Shown here: in pieces, positions 56,279-64,000 of the stretch
Position numbering within the stretch: the stretch's first letter is position 1
How the letters are laid out: each line of letters opens with the position of its first letter
Assembly: GCF_033568475.1 (NCBI RefSeq)
Contig: NC_133122.1
Coordinates: 137,833,402-137,897,401 of the forward strand
Direction of reading: 5' to 3'
DNA length: 64,000 nucleotides
Source of the DNA: Henckelia pumila
Taxonomy: Eukaryota > Streptophyta > Magnoliopsida > Lamiales > Gesneriaceae
Translations under genes and position numbers: made by a program
Notes under the pieces: generated by a model
The model's database searches: none
Told to the model about the DNA's origin: nothing
Seen by the model: the letters and a program-made list of their open reading frames with translations, nothing else

Positions 56279-56560
56279 GCTCATATTATTGGGGGGGCCC
56301 GTCCGTCGGAAAGCTGTACATTGGATCGACAAATGTTGTAAGTTGGGTGGAACTCCCATGGGATCGGCTCATATTATTGGGGGATCCACATGGCGACCGT
56401 CCATCACAACTTAATATTGATGGGTCATCTTGACATGTCACTTTAAACGGCGTCATATTATTGGGCCCTTATTGGACATGAGGTAAATACATGGGGGTTG
56501 CTTAGGAAGCAATTGGGCTCTACCTTTTGAGAATTATGGTTGGCTGATATTATTCGGGAC
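56279..56560 (+). repeat. leader motif TCATATTATTGGG, three copies plus a variant
   Basis: Copies start near 56281, 56369 and 56453, with a variant (TGATATTATTCGGG) near 56545, a spacing of about 84-92 bp. The two upstream copies share GGCTCATATTATTGGGGG. The same series is in the leader of A. Confidence 0.75.
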
Positions 56561-56734
56561 CATAAGTTTGTCAATTGGACTCCATGTTCTCACTAAGGAA
56601 AAAGTTTCCCGTTTTCACTAGAGGGTGGTGAAATCGTTAAAATAGTGGGAGTGAGATTCATAAAATAAAATTCGCCAATTTTATGTCTTAGTAAATTATT
56701 TAAACAATCATCGATAATTGTCTGTTTTATCTCA

Positions 56735-57317
56735 GTAATCCACATGTTTCTGTTCTCCAACAAAACAAACTTATTGACGCAAACAATACAGAATGATTCC
56801 ATAAGTTAAGATTGTCCTAAGTTCGGAAAAAGATTTTCTAAGTGTTAGAAAAGGCTTCTCCGAAACAGCCCCGGCTGATGTAACTGCCGAAAGGTTGGCC
56901 GAATTAGAGAAATGGTTGGACCATGATCTCAAGGCCAAATGTTACATGCAAAATTGGACAAGTCTAAACAAGTTTGCCATCACTGCAAGAAACCCGGTAA
57001 TTGGAAACGTAACTGCAAGGAATACCCCAAGCAGTTGCGAACTGCAAAGGGTATGTTTTACATTGAAATAAATGTTTTTCTTAATACTACTTCTTGGGTA
57101 TTGGATACCAGATGTAGATCTCATATTTGCAATGAGTTGCAAATGATAACAAGAAGTAATAGGATAAGGATGGGTGAGACCCAGTCAAGGCTCGGGAATG
57201 GTTCCAGAGTTAAATCCATAGCTATGGGAAATATTTATTTTTGCAGAACGGTTTTAAGTTACTTTTGATAGATGTTTTATTTGTTCCAGATTTAATTAAA
57301 ACATTATTTCTGTTTCT
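56735..57317 (+). pseudogene. copia G gag-protease remnant
   Basis: Relative to A, 23 bp containing the two gag ATG codons are deleted at about 56735. The remaining gag start has in-frame stops, including TGA where A has TGG in the N-Y-T-E-W-F stretch. As in A, the sequence passes from K-C-Y-M (56940) directly to the knuckle, so most of gag is absent. The knuckle CHHCKKPGNWKRNC lacks its His. The protease reads WVLDTRCRSHICNEL (near 57090-57135), with D-T-G changed to D-T-R. A small deletion near 57298 separates it from the pol frame. No functional Gag or protease can be made from it. Confidence 0.85.
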
Positions 57318-60134
57318 ATGCTAGATAGAGATGGTTATTCTTGCAATTTTGTGAATGAGATTTGCAATATTTACAAGAATGAATGTTTAATTGGAAATGG
57401 ACAATTTGAAAACGATCTATACAACTTAAAACTAAAAGACGTTCCAATGAATTATGTTGATAAACCGGCTACAACAAACAAAAGGAAAAACGATAGTCAA
57501 AACCCAGCAAACCTATGGCACGCTAGGCTAGGTCATATTTTCTCAAGAAGGATGAACAAGCTAGTGGGAGAGGGCATGTTTGATATGTCGGATATTAACT
57601 CTCTACCTACTTGTGAATCTTGTCTAAAAGGAAAAATGACTAAATCTCCTTTTAAGGGGAAACCTGAGCGTAGTCAGAATCTGTTGGATTTGATCCATAC
57701 AGATGTTTGTGGTCCATTTAGAGTAGGGACTCAACATGGCCACACCTACTTCATTACCTTTACTGATGATTATTCAAGGTATGGGTATTTATATTTAATG
57801 AAATATAAGTCTGAAGCATTTGAAAAGTTCAAAGAATTCAGGGCTGAAGTAGAAAACAAGCTAGGTAAAAGTATTAAAGCACTTCGATCGGATCGAGGTG
57901 GAGAATACTTGAGTACCGAGTTTTTGGACTATCTGAAAGAGAATGGGATTCTCTCTCAGTGGACTCCTCCTATGACACCACAGCTTAATGGTGTATCGGA
58001 GCGTCGTAATCGAACTTTGTTGGACATGGTTCGATCTATGATGAGCTTCACTGAGCTTCCACCTTCGTTTTGGGGCTATGCGCTTGAAACGGCGGTATTG
58101 TTGTTGAACAACGTCCACACTAAAGCAGTGGACAAAACACCATACGAGTTATGGAATGGCAAAGCTCCTAAGTATTCGTACTTCAGGATTTGGGGATGTC
58201 CTGCTTACGTGAAGCGGACAGTGGGAGATAAGTTGGATAGTCGATCCAGCTTATGTTATTTTGTAGGGTATCCGAAGAATTCAATCGGATATTATTTCTA
58301 TTATCCTGATGAAACAAAGGTGTTTGTTTCTAGGAATGCCACCTTCTTGGAGAAGGAGTTCTTATTGGATAAGAAAGGCGAGATGATGGAACTCGAAGAA
58401 GTTCGAGAAGAACCCAAAATACAAAATAACGATCCTACACCTCAGGAACCATTGCTGGACACGCCTGCACCTAGAAGATCCGAAAGGACTTCTAGACCTC
58501 CAGTTCGATATGGTCTTCTTCTTGAAGGGGATCAAGATGAACCCGACATTGGATGTGATCCAAGAAACTTCAAGGAAGCAATTTCTGATGCGGATTCAAA
58601 TTTATGGCTTGAAGCTATGCAGTCAGAATTGGATTCGATGCATACAAACCAAGTTTGGTCTTTAGTAGATCCTCCCGATGGAATTGTTCCAATAGGGTGT
58701 AAATGGATCTACAAAAGAAAGCTTGGGCCTGATGGTAAGGTATTGACCTACAAGGCGCGATTGGTGGCGAAAGGTTATACTCAAAGGCAAGGAGTTGACT
58801 ATGATGAAACCTTTTCACCAGTTGCTATGTTCAAGTCCATAAGAATCCTTATTGCCATAGCTGCATGGTATGACTATGAGATATGGCAAATGGATGTGAA
58901 GACTACTTTTCTTAATGGAGACATTAAGGAAGAAATCTATATGAAGCAGCCTGAGGGGTACACATCCATGGGAAGCGAGCATAAGGTATGCAAGCTTCAG
59001 AGATCAATTTATGGTCTAAAACAAGCATCAAGAAGTTGGAACCAGAAATTTGATGAAACAATTAAAGATTTTGGTTTCATCAAGAACCCGGAGGAACCTT
59101 GCGTGTACAAGAAAGTAGTTAAGGATGCGGTGACATTCTTAGTACTTTATGTTGATGACATCCTACTCATTGGGAATGATGTAGGGATGTTGCAGTCAAC
59201 AAAGATATGGTTATCAGGTAGATTTTCGATGAAGGATTTGGGAGAGGCATCCTACATTCTTGGGATACAGATCTATAGAGATAGGTCTAAGAGAATGATA
59301 GGACTCACTCAATCAACCTACATCGATACCATATTGAAACGGTTTTCAATGGATGGGTCCAAAAGAGGACATCTACCCATGTGTCATGGAGTTTCTCTAT
59401 CCAAGTCTATGTGTCCCAAGACTGATGAAGAGATAGAGAATATGACACATGTACCATATGCGTCAGCTATAGGTAGTATCATGTATGGGATGATATCTAC
59501 CAGACCGGATGTAGCATTTGCTCTGAGTGTCACGAGCAGATATCAGTCTAATCCTGGTCAAATGCATTGGAAAGCCGTGAAGGACATTCTTAAGTACTTG
59601 CGAAGGACTAAGAATATGTTCATGGTTTATGGAGGACGAGAACTCAAATTGGAAGGCTATACCGACTCTAGCTTCCAAAGTGATGTGGATGACTCGAAGT
59701 CAACCTCTGGATTTGTGTTCATGCTCAATGGCGGTGCTGTCTCTTGGAAGAGTTCCAAGCAGGACACCACAGCGGATTCCACCACTGAGGCTGAATACAT
59801 TGCAGCATCAGCTGCTGCTAAAGAGGCCGTTTGGATGAGGAAGTTCGTCCAAGAGTTGGGCGTCATTCCTGAATTTGTTGGTCCAGTCCCGGTGTACTGT
59901 GACAACACGGGTGCCGTTGCTCAAGCAAAGGAACCAAGGTCTCATCAAAGATCCAAACACGTACTGAGGAAATACCACATAATCCGGGAGATTGTGGAAA
60001 GAGGAGACATCATTGTCGAACGAGTGGCCTCTGCAGACAATATCGCTGATCCGCTTACTAAGCCCTTGCCAGGACCATTGTTTGACAAACATCGCGAAGC
60101 AATGGGTCTACGTAGTATGACTAGTTGGCTATAG
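57318..60134 (+). CDS. copia G integrase-RT-RNase H, intact (938 aa)
   Basis: The frame starts at MLDRDGYS, in what is normally the middle of the polyprotein, and runs without a stop to 60134. The integrase zinc finger is H68, H73, C99 and C102. The integrase core has D129 (HTDVCGPF), D192 (LRSDRGGEY) and E228 (NGVSERRNR), a perfect DD35E. The RT has WIYKRKLGPDGK, QMDVKTTFLNGD, LKQASRSWNQKFD and the catalytic YVDD at 611-614. RNase H has D783 in YTDSSFQSD, TTEAEYIAAS, VYCDNTGAV and RSKHVLRKYH, and ends DPLTKPLPGPLF. All catalytic residues I can place are intact. The stop is followed at once by the polypurine tract and the 3' LTR. In an autonomous copia this would be cleaved from a Gag-Pol precursor by the element's protease, which is dead here. 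How this frame is translated is unknown. Confidence 0.93.
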   Translation: MLDRDGYSCNFVNEICNIYKNECLIGNGQFENDLYNLKLKDVPMNYVDKPATTNKRKNDSQNPANLWHARLGHIFSRRMNKLVGEGMFDMSDINSLPTCESCLKGKMTKSPFKGKPERSQNLLDLIHTDVCGPFRVGTQHGHTYFITFTDDYSRYGYLYLMKYKSEAFEKFKEFRAEVENKLGKSIKALRSDRGGEYLSTEFLDYLKENGILSQWTPPMTPQLNGVSERRNRTLLDMVRSMMSFTELPPSFWGYALETAVLLLNNVHTKAVDKTPYELWNGKAPKYSYFRIWGCPAYVKRTVGDKLDSRSSLCYFVGYPKNSIGYYFYYPDETKVFVSRNATFLEKEFLLDKKGEMMELEEVREEPKIQNNDPTPQEPLLDTPAPRRSERTSRPPVRYGLLLEGDQDEPDIGCDPRNFKEAISDADSNLWLEAMQSELDSMHTNQVWSLVDPPDGIVPIGCKWIYKRKLGPDGKVLTYKARLVAKGYTQRQGVDYDETFSPVAMFKSIRILIAIAAWYDYEIWQMDVKTTFLNGDIKEEIYMKQPEGYTSMGSEHKVCKLQRSIYGLKQASRSWNQKFDETIKDFGFIKNPEEPCVYKKVVKDAVTFLVLYVDDILLIGNDVGMLQSTKIWLSGRFSMKDLGEASYILGIQIYRDRSKRMIGLTQSTYIDTILKRFSMDGSKRGHLPMCHGVSLSKSMCPKTDEEIENMTHVPYASAIGSIMYGMISTRPDVAFALSVTSRYQSNPGQMHWKAVKDILKYLRRTKNMFMVYGGRELKLEGYTDSSFQSDVDDSKSTSGFVFMLNGGAVSWKSSKQDTTADSTTEAEYIAASAAAKEAVWMRKFVQELGVIPEFVGPVPVYCDNTGAVAQAKEPRSHQRSKHVLRKYHIIREIVERGDIIVERVASADNIADPLTKPLPGPLFDKHREAMGLRSMTSWL

Positions 60135-60148
60135 GGCAAGTGGGAGAT
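60132..60148 (+). other. polypurine tract of copia G
   Basis: The sequence AGGGCAAGTGGGAGAT lies directly before the 3' LTR (TGTAAGAG) and starts at the pol stop codon. It would prime plus-strand DNA synthesis. Confidence 0.85.
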
Positions 60149-62015
60149 TGTAAGAGTGGGTGCCCAGTGAGCCAACTGTGTGGCTATGGGCTTTGATGAC
60201 TCTTTGTATAAACAATCTTTTGTTAATATTATTTACACTTTTATGGCAATGACTTTATATTACTTCATATTGTTATATTGTGATATACTATTGTTGTTTT
60301 GATAAAGACCTTGAATATACTATAGTGTATGTAAGATGTGGTAGAACATGGAGATGTCTATCATGAAATACATCTTATAGTCACTGTATATTCTAAAAAC
60401 CGTTCCTAGTCGATTGAGCCGTCCGATAATAAGGATAAGGATCGCTCGAGTTTGAGACTAGCATTTGCGATGCGGAGTACCACGTTTCATTGGTAGGGAA
60501 CATGGAGATGTTCGAAGCATGCAAATGGATATTCATAGGATGAATAATCGAACTACCCTATCCGGACTTTCCAAGTGGTTATCACTTATCGAGTGGATAA
60601 AGTCCGCGGTTTTGGTTGTACACCATTAGTCCTTACGACTTGAAACATCATGGAGACTCTATATGCTAGTGCTGTGCTTTGACTCGTTTACCGACTCTAT
60701 GGGGGTCATCAGGTGTCGAGATTGGGTACAGTTACGACACATATAGGAGTCAATGCATTGTTGTCAAGGATTCACCACATACTTACGAGTGTGGATATCC
60801 TATGCGATCTGAGGAGATATTAGTGTGACAAATCTCTGGCCAGAGTACTTGATGTGATTTAAGAAATGGTTTCTTAGTAGCACATGCGATGTCACTAATT
60901 TGATCTTCAAGATGTATTGCATAGTTATCGAATCTTGAGCGACTCTCGATATACCAATGGTTGTTGATTCGATCGGGATATATGGATGAAGGGACCGTAC
61001 TGTACGCTAACCAAAATCTACTGGTTCTTGTAGGCACTATCAGTGATACCTAGGGAATCATGGGGCGATGTTGCTAGGCGCTTTACCTTGATTCGTTGGG
61101 CAAGTCGGAAAGTGTTGTTCCGAGTCACAAGGAGTTGTGAGCCCACGGCTAGCTGTATCCCTGAACCATTGAGGGTCACACAGTGTAATGGAGTTTTAAT
61201 CCCCGTTGAGATAGTTAAATTTAAAGAGTTAAATTTAATGAACTAAGGAGTTGGACTTCTTAAATAAGAGTAAGGGAGTAGGATTTCCTAAAATGACATA
61301 GGGATGGACATTTTTGGAAACCACTGAATTCGGATTCAGGAAAATTTATTTTGACTTTAAAATATGCAGAAATGGTTTCTATGCACATTGGTGAAATCGG
61401 TTCATCAATCGGAGTCACGATGAATTTTATATTAATTTCTGAACGTGCGGGCTTTGCTTGTCGGGCCCTAGCTTATGACTAATGGGCCCTAAGGTGTTAG
61501 TGGCCTGCATTATAAATAAGTTATTGCAGTACAGAAATTACATAGAACAGGTCATTATTTTGAGAGCAATTTTCGAAAACCCTACCCTCTCTCTCAAACA
61601 TATTTCGGCCGCCCCCCCCTTTCACTCTGTCAGAGAAAATTCCGGTCTGTGATTTTGAATTGCAGTCAGGAATAACGAATCAGATTCGTTTAATCTCTTC
61701 GCAGAAAAACTTCTGATAGATTTTCTAGTGCAATCTATCAGAGGGATTTAAACCCCATTCGTGGACCTGATTGAAGGAGTTCATCAGTTCCTGGGAGATA
61801 CAAGAAGCGCAGAGAAATCTGTGTGGTGTCCAATAATCTCGCTTCGAGATTGAAGGTAAAATTTAATTAATTGTTATTTGAATTTTACACACACAATAAT
61901 TTAATCGTTGAATGGTTGATACCCACACCATGGAATTGTTCCATGATAAAATTTTTAAACTTCCGCTGCGCCGGGTATCAATCGTGATTGATCTGTGAAC
62001 ACAAGTTTTCCAACA
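60149..62015 (+). repeat. 3' LTR of copia G
   Basis: Nearly identical to 52949-54816. It forms an inverted repeat with the LTR of B that begins 218 bp further on. Confidence 0.95.
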
Positions 62016-62233
62016 GAAACATGGTACTTGGCATCGCAAATGCTAGTCTCGATCTCGAGCGATCCTTATCCTTATTTGCGGACGACTCAATTGACTAGGA
62101 ACTGTTTAGAATATACAGTGACTATAAGATGTGTTTCATGATAGTGACCTCTCTTTATTCACTATCTCATCTTACTTACACTATAGTATATTCAAGGTCT
62201 TTATCAAAACAACAATAGTATATCATAATATAA

Positions 62234-64000
62234 TGTTGGAAAACTGGCATTCAGATCAATCACGATTGATACCCGGTGCAGCGGAAGTTTAAAATTTTTA
62301 GTATGGAACAATTCCATAGTGTGGGTATCAACCGTTTAACGATTAAATTATAAGTGTGTGTAAAATTAAATAACAATTATTAAATTTTACCTTCAATCTC
62401 GAAGCGAGATTATTGGACTCCAACAGATTTCTCTGCTCTTGTTGTCTCTCCCAGGAACTGATGAACTTCTTCAATCAGGTCCACGAATAGAGGTTTAATC
62501 CCTCTGATAGATTGCACTAGAAAATCTATCAGAAGTTTTCTACGAAGAGAATAAACGAATTTGATTCGCTATTCCAGACTGCAATTCAAAATCACAGACC
62601 GGAATTTCTCACGCAGAGAAGGGAGGGGGCGGCCGAATTTGAGAGAGAGGAGGCTAGGGTTTTCGAAAAAAAAAAACTTGTCTCAAATTATGACCTGTTG
62701 TGTGTAATTTCTGTACTGCAATAACTTATTTATAATGCAGGCCACTAACAGCTTAGGGCCCATTAGTCATAAGTTGAGGCCCGACAAGCAAAGCCCGCAC
62801 GTTCAGAAATTAATATAAAATTCATCGTGACTCCTATTGATAAACCGATTTTACCAATGTGCACAGAAACCATTTCTGCACATTTTAAAGTCAAGATAAA
62901 TTTTCCTGAATCCGAATTCAGTGGTTTCCAAAAATGTCCATCCCTATGTCATTTTAGGAAATCCTACTCCCTTACTCTTATTTAAGAAGTCCAACTTCTT
63001 TATTCATTAAATTTAACTCTTTAAATTTAACTATCTCAACGGGGATTAAAACTCCATTACACTGTGTGACCCTCAATGGTTCAGGGATACAGCTAGCCGT
63101 GGGCTCACAACTCCTTGTGACTCGGAACAACGATTTCCGACTTGCCCAACGAATCATGGTAAAGCGCCTAGCAACATCGCCCCATGATTCCCTAGGTATC
63201 ACTGATAGTGCCTACAAGAACCAGTAGATTTTGGTTAGCGTACAGTACGGTCCCTTCATCCATATATCCCGATCGAATCAACAACCATTGGTATATCGAG
63301 AGTCGCTCAAGATTCGATAACTATGCAATACATCTTGAAGATCAAATTAGTGACATCGCATGTGCTACTAAGAAACCATTTCTTAAATCACATCAAGTAC
63401 TCTGGCCAGAGATTCGTCACACTAATATCTCCTCAGATCGCATAGGATATCCACACTCGCAAGTATGTGGTGAATCCTTGACAACAATGCATCGACTCCT
63501 ATATGTGTTGTAACTGTACCCAATCCCGACACCTGATGACCCCATAGAGTCGGTAAACGAGTCAAAGCACAGTACTAGCATATAGAGTCTCCATGATGTT
63601 TCAAGTAGTAAGGACTAATGGTGTACAACCAAAACCGCGGACTTAATCCACTCGATAAGTGATAACAACTTGGAAAGTCCGGATAGGGTAGTTCGATTAT
63701 TCATCCTATGAATATCCATTTGCATGCTTCGAACATCTCCATGTTCCCTACCAATGAAACGTGGTACTCCGCATCGCAAATGCTAGTCTCAAACTCGAGC
63801 GATCCTTATCCTTATTATCGGACGGCTCAATCGACTAGGAACAGTTTAGAATATACAGTGACTATAAGATGTATTTCATGATAGACATCCCCATGTTCTA
63901 CCACATCTTACATACACTATAGTATATTCAAGGTCTTTATCAAAACAACAATAGTATATCACAATATAACAATATGAAGAAAGATAAAGTCATTGCCATT
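62234..64000 (-). repeat. LTR of copia B, same subfamily as G (runs off window)
   Basis: On the plus strand it starts TGTTGGAAAACTGGC and matches the reverse complement of the G LTR to the window edge, about 85-100 bp short of the expected LTR end. It interrupts the 5' LTR of A after ...AATATAA, so the target duplication is probably TATAA, but the other side is not visible. The orientation of B is minus. Since G and B have closely similar LTRs, B is also fairly young. Confidence 0.88.

Larger units (their letters stand above)
52949..62015 (+). mobile_element. young copia element G, complete, gag-defective
   Basis: This 9,067-bp plus-strand Ty1/copia element has LTRs of 1,868 and 1,867 bp and a perfect target duplication GAAAC (52944-52948 and 62016-62020). 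Comparing the LTRs line by line I saw two substitutions and one 1-bp indel. At 1.3e-8 per site per year that is roughly 40,000 years, on a borrowed rate. The PBS (54818-54829) is for initiator Met-tRNA and the polypurine tract precedes 60149. The pol frame is intact over 938 codons. Gag has lost its start and most of its length, and the protease active site is mutated. It therefore should depend on another copy for Gag and protease. Its family is near Angela/Tork; this is inferred. Confidence 0.93.
35291..62233 (-). mobile_element. copia element A (outer, split by later insertions)
   Basis: A is a minus-strand Ty1/copia element inserted in gypsy C. Its 3' LTR is 35291-46361 (interrupted at 36555-45777), its internal region 46362-51436, and its 5' LTR 51437-62233 (interrupted by G at 52949-62015). 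The 5' LTR is cut again by B at 62234, so the end of A is outside the window and its target duplication cannot be checked. Pol has stops and a 13-bp deletion near the 3' end, gag is largely deleted, and the protease is mutated. It belongs to the same broad family as G but is older. Confidence 0.85.
51437..62233 (-). repeat. 5' LTR of copia A, split by copia G
   Basis: The LTR proper is 51437-52948 joined to 62016-62233, and is cut at 62234 by the LTR of B. Its outermost two bases next to the PBS read CA where the other LTR has TG, both transitions. Reading across the G insertion restores AATGAAACATGGTACTTGG, as in the other LTR at 46020. Confidence 0.85.

Noticed and set aside
53584..63513. 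Identical small frames at 53584-53838, 60783-61037 and 63208-63513, and at 53844, 61043 and 62978
   Set aside because: Their conservation follows from LTR duplication in G and relatedness of the B LTR, not from coding constraint; they lie inside LTRs.
1..64000. CRISPR arrays, rRNA or tRNA genes, bacterial operons
   Set aside because: No such pattern was seen. The tandem repeats present are of eukaryotic retrotransposon origin, and the tRNA-like strings are primer-binding sites.

Overview
The window is plant nuclear DNA, most likely from a eudicot. It is a deep pile of nested LTR retrotransposons, with one CACTA-like DNA transposon and scraps of host genes. The evidence for a plant is the mix of Tat-, Athila- and chromovirus-like Ty3/gypsy elements and Ty1/copia elements, initiator-Met-tRNA primer sites (TGGTATCAGAGC), a classic CACTA terminus, and intron-containing fragments of plant-type genes. 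I found no intact host gene, no rRNA or tRNA gene and no CRISPR array. The species cannot be named from the sequence. All alignments and mismatch counts here were made by eye.

Layout, left to right. (1) 1-1898: gypsy element E (minus) with a broken gag and a truncated 5' LTR. (2) 1899-3566: a copia 5' LTR with gag-protease, truncated (F, plus). (3) 3567-14109: a complete Tat-lineage gypsy element (minus, TSD TACTC). It has gag, PR, RT, RNase H, an extra RNase H and integrase with several lesions, a 59-bp tandem array, and a three-exon antisense ORF. (4) 14115-16018: intron-bearing fragments of unrelated host genes, including tomosyn-like and HHO/GARP-like exons. (5) 16019-30204: bounded by CACTA termini and CACTA-type subterminal repeats. 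It holds exons of an ACA-type Ca2+-ATPase and other exon-like pieces, and is split by an Athila-like element at 19004-28096 (plus, TSD AGTAG) that has gag-PR and a downstream extra ORF but no reverse transcriptase. (6) 30205-32540: copia D (minus), cut by gypsy C (32541-35290, minus), which is cut by copia A (minus, 35291-62233). (7) A's left LTR is split by a 9.2-kb non-coding LTR element (36555-45777, TSD GTAAC). A's right LTR is split by the very young copia G (52949-62015, plus, TSD GAAAC) and then by copia B (62234 to the window end, minus).

Most notable items. Element G has nearly identical LTRs (two substitutions and one indel seen in about 1.87 kb) and an intact 938-codon integrase-RT-RNase H frame, yet its gag is destroyed and its protease active site is mutated. 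The protease change is shared with the older element A, so this lineage seems to have moved with Gag and protease supplied in trans. The leader of G carries a dense array of GC-rich short-loop hairpins. The 3' LTR of G and the LTR of B form a near-perfect inverted repeat of about 1.8 kb separated by only 218 bp, a candidate hairpin-siRNA source. The Tat element carries both tandem repeats in its 3' region and an antisense spliced gene with its own TATA box.

Insertion order read from the nesting: D, then C, then A, then the LARD, G and B. The LTR divergences agree: Tat about 3%, LARD about 2%, Athila-like about 1.5%, G about 0.1%.
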